From contig JAGOSV010000002.1 in assembly GCA_018062105.1 (NCBI GenBank), positions 16,658-80,657 on the forward strand: a DNA stretch of 64,000 bases. Reading direction: 5' to 3'. Both the position numbers and the translations under genes were made by a program. Under the pieces are notes generated by a model, which ran no database searches, was not told the DNA's origin, and worked only from the letters and a program-made list of their open reading frames with translations. Each line of letters opens with the position of its first letter. Position 1 is the first letter of the stretch. Positions 51,610-60,215 of this stretch are shown in pieces. The stretch is from Sterolibacterium sp. GTDB taxonomy: Bacteria; Pseudomonadota; Gammaproteobacteria; Burkholderiales; Rhodocyclaceae.

Positions 51610-52818
51610 ATGCAGGACGTGGAAAAAAAGAAAGGGCTGTTATCCATCGTCGTGGAGCATTTCATCCACCCCTCGTTCCGGCTGGATGCCGACACGTTTT
51701 TCCGCGGCCGCATCCTCATCACCTCGATGCTGATTTTCATCGCCGTGACGACCTTCGCGTACATGGCCGTACTGATCTCGCCCTTTCTGGCAACCTCCGT
51801 CTTCTGGGCCTCACTGATCCTGCCACCATCCACCCTGCTGTTCGTCATCCTGCTGGCGATGGTGCAGCGTCACGGACGCTACCTGCTGGCCAGTGTTGCC
51901 AACGTCCTGATCATCTTCACCATCATCATCGTCGGCATCTGCGTCTCTGGCGGGCCGACAAAATCTCCCGTCGTCCAGCTGCTGACCATCCCGCCCCTGA
52001 CAGCGTATTTCTTCGGTGGCCTGCGCTGGGGGGGCATCACCGTTGCCCTGTCCTTCGCCACCCTGATTCTCCTGATCCTGCTGCACCTGGCCGGGATTCC
52101 CTTCCTGCAAACGGTCAGCTCCCTGGAGCAGATGAAACTGGCACAACACATCGTCATCTTCCTGAATCTGGCCATCATCTCCGGCATGGCCTTCATCTAT
52201 GAATACACGGCCGCCGCCCTCAAGCTCGAACGCGATGCCGAGCGGGAAAAATATGTCTTCCTGGCGCGTACCGATGCCCTGACCGGGCTGGCCAACCGGC
52301 GCAATTTCGATGCCATGCTGAAAGAACGCATCGAGCTCTACGCCGCCCAGGAACGTCCGCAATGCTTTGCCCTGGGCTGTCTCGATCTGGATGGTTTCAA
52401 GCCCATCAATGACCAGTACGGTCATGCCGTCGGGGATGAAGTGTTGTGCGTCATCGCCGATCGCCTGCGCACTTGCCTGCGCACTTCAGACTTCGTCGGC
52501 CGCCACGGTGGGGATGAATTCGTATTACTGCTCGATCTGATCAGCCAGCCGGCCGACCTGCAACACATGGCCGGGCGTCTGCTGGAAACCATCGCCCTGC
52601 CGATCAAGACCAGCGCCGGCATCGTCCATGTCACAGGTAGCCTGGGGTTTTCGCTGTTCCCCCGTGATGCCACCGACGACCACGAACTGATGAAAGCGGC
52701 CGATGCCGCAATGTACGTCGCCAAGCAGCAGCGCGGACGCTGGCAGCTCTACGGCAAGCCGGATGATGTCACGGCCACCGCCGACTGCCCGGCAGCGCCG
52801 GCTTCTGCCGCAGCCTGA
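51610..52818 (+). CDS. membrane diguanylate cyclase (GGDEF), paralogue
   Basis: About 402 aa. Same design as the gene at 42243: multi-helix membrane sensor, then GGDEF with RHGGDEF and I-site RTSD. Start ATG 51610 (MQDVEKKKG) is chosen because the alignment with the paralogue begins there (FIHPSFRLDADTF against FLHPSLYQDPDTL). A seven-G run lies at about 52028-52034. The Ala/Pro tail is extra. The signal sensed is unknown. Confidence 0.93.
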   Translation: MQDVEKKKGLLSIVVEHFIHPSFRLDADTFFRGRILITSMLIFIAVTTFAYMAVLISPFLATSVFWASLILPPSTLLFVILLAMVQRHGRYLLASVANVLIIFTIIIVGICVSGGPTKSPVVQLLTIPPLTAYFFGGLRWGGITVALSFATLILLILLHLAGIPFLQTVSSLEQMKLAQHIVIFLNLAIISGMAFIYEYTAAALKLERDAEREKYVFLARTDALTGLANRRNFDAMLKERIELYAAQERPQCFALGCLDLDGFKPINDQYGHAVGDEVLCVIADRLRTCLRTSDFVGRHGGDEFVLLLDLISQPADLQHMAGRLLETIALPIKTSAGIVHVTGSLGFSLFPRDATDDHELMKAADAAMYVAKQQRGRWQLYGKPDDVTATADCPAAPASAAA

Positions 52819-52863
52819 CCGGGCCCAAGCTTAATCCTGGCATCAATCCTGCCAATCCCGACC

Positions 52864-52905
52864 CCACAAAAACACAGGGCGGCCCCTGGCATGGAGGCCG
52901 CCCTG
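52864..52905 (-). terminator. rho-independent terminator of fadL-like gene
   Basis: A perfect 10-bp stem CAGGGCGGCC/GGCCGCCCTG (52875-52884 and 52896-52905) with an 11-nt loop. On the minus strand it is followed by TGTTTTTG. It lies between convergent genes and could also stop the plus-strand cyclase transcript. Confidence 0.8.
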
Positions 52906-52937
52906 CTTCCCGGAAACCAGGGATCAGGAACCCGGTA

Positions 52938-54353
52938 TCAGAACGCCTGTGAGTACTGTACCCCCAGGATATCGACGCCGCTCTTGTACTGCCCCTGCAA
53001 GGTGCCATAGACGTTCGCCGCATTGCCGGCGTTATCGTTGATGGACGCCTTGGGAACGAACAGGTGGCTGTAGCCAAAGTCCAGCGCCGCATCCTTGTTC
53101 AGCTTGTACTGCCCGCCGAAGGACAGCCAGGTGCGGTTGTTGTCTGGCAGGCGGGGCGTACGGTTGCTGTCGGCTACCGGCGTCTGGTCATAGGCCAGGC
53201 CACCACGCAGGGTCCACTGATTGCTCATGCGGTAGTTCGCCCCCAGGGCAACACGCAAGGTATTACGCCAATTTTCCTTGGTCGAGCTGAGCATCGAGTT
53301 ATCGTTGGCATACTTGAAGTCGAGCGACTGGATCTTGGCCCAGCCCGTCCAGGACAGATCACCCAGCAGGTCCCATCGGTCATCCAGACGGTGCAGGGCA
53401 CTGAGCGTCAGGGTATCGGGCAGCTTGATGTCCGAGTAGATGGCACCGCCACGGGTTGGCAGACGGCCGGCAATCATGCTGGCGGCAGCCGGATTGACGC
53501 CGGCAATGGCATTGAGCGCCGTCGTCAGATTGGCATTCGAAGTAAAGGATGCCGAACCCGTCAGGTGATACTTGATGGCCGAGCGGTAGGACAGTCCCAG
53601 GCGGGTCGCCGGGCCGGCCTGCACCAGCACGCCGAGGTTATAACCCCAGGCCGTGTCGTCGCCGGTAATCATCGAGCGCCCTTCTCCTGCCGTGGCCGCC
53701 AGCGGTGCCAGCGCACTGAGCGCCGGATTGGCCGCCAGTTGCCCAAGCACCGCCGCATAATTCACCGCACTGGTAAATTCCCCCTTCAGCTTCTGATAAT
53801 TGACACCCAGGCCCAGAGCCACGGCATCATTGACCTTGTAGGACAACGAAGGATTGAGATTAAGCGTCTCGACCGAGGACTTGATCCCCAGGAAACGCCC
53901 CTTCCAGTTGCTGTCATATTCCGTCTTGAGGCCGAACGGCGCCCCCACCCCCACCCCAAACTGAATGCTGTCCGTCAGAGGCATCGTGAAATAGCCATGT
54001 GGCACAGCCGCCAGGCTACCGGCATCCCCGCCATTGTTGCCACCCAGAACCTGGCCGGCAGCTGCAACCGAACCGCCATCCGAGAACTTGGCGGAAGGAT
54101 TGATGAGATTGAGCCCCGCGGCCATGTGCTTCTTGCCGGCCGGCAGCAAAGCCATGCCAGCCGGGTTGTAAAACACCGTGCTGGCATCTTCTGCTACGGC
54201 TGCCGAGCCCGCATAAGCCGCCCCCAGTCCACTGACATTCTGCTCGAGCAACTGGAAAGCCGAAGCATTGGCCGCTCCTGCATACAGCCCGCCGATCAAT
54301 GCAGGCAGGAGTGCCAGAGCACGGGGGATATTCTTGCCGGATTTTTTCTGCAT
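52938..54353 (-). CDS. FadL/TodX-family outer-membrane channel
   Basis: 471 aa from ATG 54353, preceded by GAGGAAAC. It has a signal peptide (ALLPALIGGLYAGAANASA), an N-terminal plug with NVSGLGAAYAGSAAVAED and VFYNPAGMALL, then a 14-strand barrel ending in an aromatic (VQYSQAF). It takes up long-chain fatty acids or hydrophobic aromatics. In a putative aromatic degrader, hydrocarbon uptake is plausible but not shown. Confidence 0.93.
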   Translation of the reverse strand: MQKKSGKNIPRALALLPALIGGLYAGAANASAFQLLEQNVSGLGAAYAGSAAVAEDASTVFYNPAGMALLPAGKKHMAAGLNLINPSAKFSDGGSVAAAGQVLGGNNGGDAGSLAAVPHGYFTMPLTDSIQFGVGVGAPFGLKTEYDSNWKGRFLGIKSSVETLNLNPSLSYKVNDAVALGLGVNYQKLKGEFTSAVNYAAVLGQLAANPALSALAPLAATAGEGRSMITGDDTAWGYNLGVLVQAGPATRLGLSYRSAIKYHLTGSASFTSNANLTTALNAIAGVNPAAASMIAGRLPTRGGAIYSDIKLPDTLTLSALHRLDDRWDLLGDLSWTGWAKIQSLDFKYANDNSMLSSTKENWRNTLRVALGANYRMSNQWTLRGGLAYDQTPVADSNRTPRLPDNNRTWLSFGGQYKLNKDAALDFGYSHLFVPKASINDNAGNAANVYGTLQGQYKSGVDILGVQYSQAF

Positions 54354-54414
54354 CTTGTTTCCTCGCTGTGGGTGGGTGAAGATGGAAGGTGAAACAGGCT
54401 GCGCTACAGATAAT

Positions 54415-54649
54415 CCTAGAAACCGCAGTTGACCGCTGATTTCCAGTATGAAGTCCTTGTTTTTATAAACATTTTGGCTCTGATTAGCCCTCACCTTTTG
54501 GGTGAGAACGCTAAACCTCCGATGGCACGTTTATCCGTCGGCCTGACTGCGTTGCTCCTCCTTGCAGGCATCGGGCATGCAGCGTCGTCGCGTCTTGTCA
54601 GACCACCGGAAAAACACACACTCGAAGGCTTCCAACTGCGGTTTCTAGG
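54415..54649. mobile_element. 235-bp MITE (family A), copy 1
   Basis: Perfect 17-bp terminal inverted repeats, CCTAGAAACCGCAGTTG at the left (54415-54431) and its complement at 54633-54649, enclose 235 bp that recur almost unchanged at 56661-57009. It contains no transposase. A short signal-like frame (MARLSVGLTALLLLAGIG) inside is conserved in both copies but has no ribosome site. Flanks ATAAT/ATGAT may be a decayed target duplication. Downstream (54696-54716) aatccac is repeated three times. Confidence 0.9.
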
Positions 54650-54759
54650 ATGATTCCCAACGGCATTCTGCCATGCACGCGACAAAATAGGCACAAATCC
54701 ACAATCCACAATCCACACGCCATCGTACTGCATCACACTGCGACGCCACCCCTTCTGGT

Positions 54760-55962
54760 TCAGGGATGTCTGGCGCGTGCGACTGCCTCGTACAGCTTTT
54801 GTCGCAAGGTTTCCACCGGCTGACCACGCGCCCGGGCACGCTGCATCTGGTCGAGGATTTCCGTAATCTCGCTACCCTCCGGCACAACCGAAGCAGGCGC
54901 TACAGCTGTATCCACCGCCCCAGACGTCGCCACACCCACCGGCGCACTGCGTCCATCAGGGCGATCGTGATAGACCAGCTCCGCCCGCTCTCCGCTCCCG
55001 CCATCCTGCCCCGGGCGACGAGCCGTAATCACCAGCGCCCCGGGTGCCCCGGCCGCCTTCACCTTCTTTCCACGCACCGAAGATGATCGAGCCGTACCGA
55101 TGACGATGCGCTGACTGCCGCGTTTGAACTCCTCGACGCTGGCCAGCAGCTGGCGACGTAATGCCGCCGTCGGCTGGCCGGCGGCCTCCGCCAGCCGGAT
55201 CTGACGCAAAAGTTCCTCCAGCTCCGGCGGGGCCGGTACGGAACGCGGGGCATGCACCGGCTGGGGAGGATGCAGCCGGGCCGCCTGGGCAAAATCATTC
55301 TGGCTGGAAACGGCCTGGGCCAGGCTGTAATGTCCCTGGCGCATGGCCCAGCTCAACGCGGTATCCCCTACCTCATTGCTGGCCTGCGGATCGGCTCCGG
55401 CAGCCAGCAGCTGCCGAGCCAGATCGATATGCCCTTCGCGCGCTGCCATCATCAGCACAGTCGAGCCATTTGGCGCACGGGCATTCACCTCGGCACCGCG
55501 TTCCAGCAACAGGCGACTGATCTCCGGACGGTTGGCAAACGCCGCGTAATGCAGGGCCGACCAGCGAGACCCTTCACGCCGAACCGAAGCGCCATGATCG
55601 AGCAACCAGCGTACCGCTGCCAGATGCCCGCGCCAGGCCGCCAGCTGCAAAGCCTGCTCATCGTAGCGGTTGACCAGATCGATCTGCGCACCATGCCGGA
55701 CGAACAGGTCCATCATGGACACATTGCCCTGCCAGGCAGCAATCATCAATCCGCTGCCGATGCGATCCCCCAGGTAATCCGCCGGCAGCCCGGCCGCCAA
55801 CCACTGCGCCACCTGTTCCTGCTGCCCATTTTCTACCGCCAGGGCAAAGCGCACCGGGTCTGGCGGCCCGGACGATTCAGCATGAGCCGCGGCCACCGAC
55901 AGCCACCACAAGACCGCCACCAGAGCCGGCCAGACACGACGCAAGAAGACCACAGGAATCAC
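54760..55962 (-). CDS. secreted ankyrin-repeat protein
   Basis: About 400 aa. A signal-like segment (VWPALVAVLWWLSVAAAHA) is followed by five ankyrin repeats (about residues 65-215; for example GSTVLMMAAREGHIDLARQL). After them come a Pro-rich linker and a basic C-terminal region with two similar motifs, ELEELLRQIRLAEAAGQPTA and EITEILDQMQRARARGQPVE. The start is uncertain: GTG 55962 is a guess, as the frame stays open into the antisense of the tonB-like gene. Likely periplasmic. Function unknown. Confidence 0.7.
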   Translation of the reverse strand: MIPVVFLRRVWPALVAVLWWLSVAAAHAESSGPPDPVRFALAVENGQQEQVAQWLAAGLPADYLGDRIGSGLMIAAWQGNVSMMDLFVRHGAQIDLVNRYDEQALQLAAWRGHLAAVRWLLDHGASVRREGSRWSALHYAAFANRPEISRLLLERGAEVNARAPNGSTVLMMAAREGHIDLARQLLAAGADPQASNEVGDTALSWAMRQGHYSLAQAVSSQNDFAQAARLHPPQPVHAPRSVPAPPELEELLRQIRLAEAAGQPTAALRRQLLASVEEFKRGSQRIVIGTARSSSVRGKKVKAAGAPGALVITARRPGQDGGSGERAELVYHDRPDGRSAPVGVATSGAVDTAVAPASVVPEGSEITEILDQMQRARARGQPVETLRQKLYEAVARARHP

Positions 55963-56067
55963 GACAGAACCCACCCACAAAAACCGTCGTTGTAGCAGAA
56001 TGCGTGCCGATCGCCAAATCCTGCGCCGTTCCTGCACGATACCTACCTCTGCGCCCTGTTTTTCACC

Positions 56068-56685
56068 ATGCCCACGCCCGCATCCGATCGCCGCTTCCTG
56101 ATAGCCCTGCTGGCCTCGGTGCTCCTGCATGTCGTGGCACTGCTGCTCGGCACACAGCTCCACGCCCTGTGGCGCACCCTGCCAGCCGCCGAAGAAACTG
56201 CGCCACGGCCCCTGCTCGACGCCCGTCTGCTGCCGCCCTCTATCCCCGATCCCGAGCCCGCCACGGACGACCCACTACTAAAAAACACGCTGGCCGAAGC
56301 CCAGACGACCCAGCCCCAGCCCGCTCCCGCAACAGAAGCGACTCCACCCCCGAAACCGCTGCCCGCGGCTGCCGTGCCGGCACCTCCAAAAAATGCCAAG
56401 ACAGCCCCCAAGGTAGTGCATGAAGCCCAGCTGAAACTGGCCGCCCACATGTTTTACCCACCAGCCGCCATCGAGCAGGGGCTGGAAGGCGAAGTACGCA
56501 TCCTGCTGAAACTGGCACCAGATGGCAGTATCCTCGAAGCCAGCATCGCCGCCAGCAGCGGCCACCCCTTGCTCGACCAGGCCGGCCTGGGTGCTGCCCT
56601 GGCCATGCGCCGCGTACCCATCGCCGGTGCTGAGGAACTGATCCTGCCGGTTGTATTCAACCTAGAAACCGCAGTTGACCGCTGA
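56068..56685 (+). CDS. TonB-like energy transducer with MITE-encoded C-terminus
   Basis: 205 aa. N-terminal anchor (FLIALLASVLLHVVALLLGT), Pro/Ala-rich spanning region and a C-terminal TonB domain (FYPPAAIEQGLEGEVRILLK, ASSGHPLLDQAGLGA). The last residues (NLETAVDR) and the TGA come from a MITE inserted at TTCAA. Removing the element and one target copy restores an ending VVFKLQ-stop. It is divergent from the ankyrin gene. It may still work, since only the last few residues changed. Confidence 0.85.
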   Translation: MPTPASDRRFLIALLASVLLHVVALLLGTQLHALWRTLPAAEETAPRPLLDARLLPPSIPDPEPATDDPLLKNTLAEAQTTQPQPAPATEATPPPKPLPAAAVPAPPKNAKTAPKVVHEAQLKLAAHMFYPPAAIEQGLEGEVRILLKLAPDGSILEASIAASSGHPLLDQAGLGAALAMRRVPIAGAEELILPVVFNLETAVDR

Positions 56686-57009
56686 TTTCCAGTATGAAGT
56701 CCTTGTTTTTCTAAACATTTTGGTTCTGATTAGCCCTCACCTTTTGGGTGAGAACGCTAAGGAAACACTGATCAAGTCATTCCCGCGAAGGCGGGAATCC
56801 AGTAAGTTGTTGAAACCATGGATTCCCGCCTTCGCGGGAATGACGAAATCTGGACTTCTTCAGCGTTTCCCTAAACCTCCGATTGCACGTTTTTCCGTCG
56901 GCCTGACTGCGTTGCTCCTCCTTGCAGGCATCGGGCATGCAGCGTCGTCGCGTCTTGTCAGACCACCGGAAAAACGCACACTCGAAGGCTTCCAACTGCG
57001 GTTTCTAGG
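56661..57009. mobile_element. 235-bp MITE (family A), copy 2, interrupted
   Basis: The same 17-bp inverted ends as copy 1 (56661-56677 and 56993-57009), flanked by perfect TTCAA direct repeats (56656-56660 and 57010-57014). The 349-bp total equals 235 bp plus 114 bp, which is a nested 110-bp element plus its 4-bp target duplication. Confidence 0.92.
56761..56870. mobile_element. 110-bp MITE (family B) nested in family A
   Basis: Ends GGAAACactGA and TCagcGTTTCC form imperfect inverted repeats of about 19 bp. The target CTAA is duplicated (56757-56760 and 56871-56874). Inside are two inverted dRS3-like units of the form ATTCCC-N8-GGGAAT. Confidence 0.9.
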
Positions 57010-57011
57010 TT

Positions 57012-57167
57012 CAAACTGCAATAGCCCTAGCCGCCCTGCAAGGCCAGGGCGACGGGCTACCGGGCAAACCTGCCGAGCTGGAACGCACCCTGGGCTCGAT
57101 CGTCGCCCGCTGGCAAGGCGAGCTGGCCCGCTTTCGCACGCTGCGCCGCCCCTACCTGCTTTACTAA
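57012..57167 (+). pseudogene. start-less open segment after MITE
   Basis: A 51-codon frame without any start codon (QTAIALAALQGQGDGLPGK ... RTLRRPYLLY, then TAA) directly follows the MITE. Upstream, before the insertion, the same frame hits a TGA in the tonB-like gene. It may be the remnant of a small overlapping gene or non-coding. No family recognised. Confidence 0.3.
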
Positions 57168-57181
57168 GCCTGAATATCCCG

Positions 57182-59635
57182 TCAGGATTGCTGTGGCGCC
57201 CCGGCCAGCGGCAAAGTGATGACGAACGTGCTGCCGCGACCGCTGCGGGTGCGCAGGGCCAATGGAGCATCGAGCAACCGGGCAATACGCCGCACGATGT
57301 TCAGCCCCAGGCCCAGCCCCTCCCCGGCGTTACGCGCCGGATTACCAATCTGGTAATACTCGTCGAAGATACGTTGCTGATGTTCGGCTGCAATACCCAT
57401 CCCGTTGTCCCGTACTTCGATGCGCAAGCCACGCACCTCGCGCCGCGTACACACGAGGATGGTGCCCTGCTGGCGGTCAGCGAACTTGATGGCGTTATCG
57501 ATCAGATTACCCAGTAACCGTCCGATCAGGACCGGATCGGTGTGCACGGTCTGCGCACTCATGCGAAATTTCAGTTGCACCCCTACCCGCTCCGCCTGTG
57601 GGCCATAAGTGATGGCCAGGCTCTGAAAAATGTCGCGCACCGCCACTGCCCGGCTCTGTATCTGCAGCTTGCCCATGTCCAGACGCGATACATCCAGCAA
57701 CAGCTCGAGCTGTGCCGACATGGCCTGAATCGCACTTTGCAAGTGCTCGACCAGTTCCCCCTGACGAAGCGAACCCACCTCATCGAGCAGGGCATCGGCA
57801 AACAGCTGGGCGGCATACAGCGGCTGACGCAGGTCATGAGTAGCGGCATTGAGAAAGTGGGACTTGGCGGCCGAAAGCTGCTCGGCCTCACGGCGCCGTT
57901 CATCCAGCTCCTGCAAGGTCAGGCGCAAGGTTTCCTCGATCTGCTTGCGGGCATGGACATCGCTGAGTGTCCCCACCATGCGCTGCGGCCGGCCCTCGGC
58001 ATCCCGATTGACCAGCAGGCCACTGCCCAGCATCCAGCGCCACTGACCATCCTTGCAGCGCATGCGAAATTCGATGCTGGCGCTGCCCCGTTCCGGCTGA
58101 AACATCACCTGCCGCTGCGTTTCAACTACCAGCGGCATGTCCTGCGGATGGATGCGTGAAGCCCATTCATCGGCATGGTTGGACAACTCATCCTCGGCAT
58201 AACCGATGATCTCCTTCCAGCGCCGCGAAAACAGGGCTTCGTTATTCTGCATGTTCCAGTCCCAGACACCGTGACCCGCCCCTTCCAGTGCCAGCTTCCA
58301 GCGTTCCTCGTTTTCACGCAGGCTATCTTCATGCTGCTTACGGTCGGTGATGTCGGTATTGGTTCCGATCACCCGCAACACTTGTCCCTGGGCATCCCGG
58401 CTGACCACCGAGCCGCGTGACAACACCCAGGCCCATGCGCCGCTGCGGGTACGCAGCCGCACTTCAATGGCCGTCGAAACCATCCCACCCTCCGTCGAAC
58501 AGGCCGTCAGGCGCTGGCCATTGAGCGTGGTCAACGCCACATCATCCGGATGCACCCGGCTCAACCACTCCTCCGGCGCATCACCGATCTCGTCATCGTC
58601 ATAACCCAGCATGGCCTTCCAGCGACGGGAATAAGCAATCTTGCTCCGCCCTACATCCCAGTCCCACACCCCGTCGCCCACGCCTTCGAGTGCCCGCTTC
58701 CAGCGTTCCTCACTCTGCCGCAGACGCTCCTCGACCTGCTTGCGCCGGCTGATGTCTATGGTATGGCCATGCCACAGGATCGCCCCGTCAGGCATCTTCT
58801 CCGGCCAGGCCTCGAGGGCACGCCAGATGATCTCGCCCGACAACAGCACCATGCGATATTCATACCGCCACGGCTGCAAGGTTTTTGCCGAATGAAACAT
58901 GGAGCTGCGCAACCCCGCAGCATCTTCGGGATGAACGTGCTGCTGGAGTGATTGCGCATCCTGTGCCGCCCGCTGCTCATCAACCCCATACATCGTATTG
59001 ATGGCCTGGCTGATGTAAGGAAAATGAACCGTCCCGTCCGGGTCGAGCCGGTACTGGAACAGGATGCCCGGCAGATGATTGCTGAGATTGGTCAGCATCT
59101 CCAGCTTGCGGTGCGTTTCCATTTCATCATGGCGGCAAGCCGTCATGTCGATCAACACAACGTGGCAGCACAAGCCCGGCGTCTCGGCGGACATCTCGAT
59201 ATTCCAGTGACGCACACATGGCTCACCTGCCCAAGGCCCGCTGAGCCGACACGACACCGCAGGCCCTCCCGCCAGAGCCTGCTGCAAGGCGTTCCGGAAA
59301 GAGACTCGGCACTCTGCCGCCAACAGATTCTCGAAGCGCAGCCCAGGCCGCGCGCCCTGCACCGCAGCAATCTCTGCGGGCAATGAGCAACCGGCCTCGG
59401 CCAGCAGATGCTGCGCACGTGGATTGGCCTGCAACACCGCACTGTCTGCCGCCAGCAGAAAACATGCCACCGGCAGATCCGGCAACGGTAGCCGGGCAGC
59501 CCCGGCAGCCCCAGCGGCCGAATACCCCACGGAACCCGCCGAGGGAGGGACACAATTTCGAGAATCGTCGGCCATGGGGGCTAGTACGGGCGAATGACGA
59601 CAAAAAATAAGATGCGGCAGTGCATTTTCCACCAT
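57182..59635 (-). CDS. multi-PAS sensor histidine kinase
   Basis: 817 aa, no membrane helix. A weak N-terminal PAS, then three PAS/PAC units (about 180-300, 310-430, 440-560; for example VWDWDVGRSKIAYSRRWKAM and VWDWNMQNNEALFSRRWKEI). HisKA with NAATHDLRQPLYA (His near residue 600) and HATPase with LIDNAIKFADR, DNGMGIA, GEGLGLGLNIV follow. There is no receiver domain and no adjacent regulator. ATG 59635 lacks a ribosome site; ATG 59575 (MADDSRN) is an alternative. Confidence 0.92.
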   Translation of the reverse strand: MVENALPHLIFCRHSPVLAPMADDSRNCVPPSAGSVGYSAAGAAGAARLPLPDLPVACFLLAADSAVLQANPRAQHLLAEAGCSLPAEIAAVQGARPGLRFENLLAAECRVSFRNALQQALAGGPAVSCRLSGPWAGEPCVRHWNIEMSAETPGLCCHVVLIDMTACRHDEMETHRKLEMLTNLSNHLPGILFQYRLDPDGTVHFPYISQAINTMYGVDEQRAAQDAQSLQQHVHPEDAAGLRSSMFHSAKTLQPWRYEYRMVLLSGEIIWRALEAWPEKMPDGAILWHGHTIDISRRKQVEERLRQSEERWKRALEGVGDGVWDWDVGRSKIAYSRRWKAMLGYDDDEIGDAPEEWLSRVHPDDVALTTLNGQRLTACSTEGGMVSTAIEVRLRTRSGAWAWVLSRGSVVSRDAQGQVLRVIGTNTDITDRKQHEDSLRENEERWKLALEGAGHGVWDWNMQNNEALFSRRWKEIIGYAEDELSNHADEWASRIHPQDMPLVVETQRQVMFQPERGSASIEFRMRCKDGQWRWMLGSGLLVNRDAEGRPQRMVGTLSDVHARKQIEETLRLTLQELDERRREAEQLSAAKSHFLNAATHDLRQPLYAAQLFADALLDEVGSLRQGELVEHLQSAIQAMSAQLELLLDVSRLDMGKLQIQSRAVAVRDIFQSLAITYGPQAERVGVQLKFRMSAQTVHTDPVLIGRLLGNLIDNAIKFADRQQGTILVCTRREVRGLRIEVRDNGMGIAAEHQQRIFDEYYQIGNPARNAGEGLGLGLNIVRRIARLLDAPLALRTRSGRGSTFVITLPLAGAPQQS

Positions 59636-59653
59636 TTTTTACGGATTGTGCCC

Positions 59654-59683
59654 AATCACGCTGAATCACGCTGAATCACGTTG
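59654..59683. repeat. 10-bp tandem repeat x3
   Basis: aatcacgctg, aatcacgctg, aatcacgttg head to tail, just upstream of the histidine kinase gene and the decayed antitoxin. Confidence 0.9.
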
Positions 59684-59695
59684 GACAGCACCAAT

Positions 59696-59789
59696 ATGCA
59701 TACCTTCACCATCCGCGAACTGCGCGAACTGCACGAACACTCCGGCGAAGCTGGAACGGGAACTCGCTGCCTTCGATGCGGCGCAATGA
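59696..59789 (+). pseudogene. decayed Phd/UPF0175-type antitoxin
   Basis: ATG 59696 begins MHTFTIRELRE, the typical N-terminus of a prevent-host-death antitoxin group. About 40 nt later another frame reads KLERELAAFDAAQ-stop, like the C-terminus of such proteins. The middle is missing and the frames differ, consistent with an internal deletion. The rest of the 59790-59969 gap shows a TTGACA (-35-like) but no gene. Confidence 0.35.
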
Positions 59790-59969
59790 GTCGGCCCGTC
59801 GTCGCTTCCGATTCTTGGCCACGATTCCTGGCCACTGATTGCGCTGACCGGGCGCAGTTAACTGGAGCTGCTGGAGCTGCTGGTCGCAACATCAAGAGGA
59901 TATTTGACAACAAACTAAGCCCGGGCCAGACTGACAACCCGATCCAACAGGAACAGGGGAACATGCACC

Positions 59970-60215
59970 ATGACCACCGTCATCTCCATGCACCAGGCCA
60001 AGACCAATCTCTCGCAGCTCGTCAAGCGCGCGGCTGCGGGGGAGACGATCTTTCTGGGAGCGTATGGCAAGGCCGAGGCCAAACTTGTGCCTGTTGATGC
60101 GGATACCGCGCCGAAAAAGCGCATCGGTATCCTGGCGGGGAAGCTGGTCGTGCCGGATGATTTCGATGCACCACTGCCAGATGATGTGCTGGCCGCATTT
60201 GAAGGCAAGCCATGA
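59970..60215 (+). CDS. Phd/YefM-type antitoxin (VapB-like)
   Basis: 81 aa. The N-terminal Phd fold (TTVISMHQAKTNLSQLVKRA, AAGETIFLGAYGKAEAKLVP) binds DNA, and the C-terminus (DDFDAPLPDDVLAAFEG) wraps the toxin. It overlaps the PIN toxin start by 4 nt. AGGGG lies about 9 nt upstream. Confidence 0.9.
   Translation: MTTVISMHQAKTNLSQLVKRAAAGETIFLGAYGKAEAKLVPVDADTAPKKRIGILAGKLVVPDDFDAPLPDDVLAAFEGKP

Noticed and set aside
54522-54653. Signal-peptide-like frame (MARLSVGLTALLLL) inside MITE copies
   Set aside because: No ribosome site, ends at the element border, and differs in start codon between copies.
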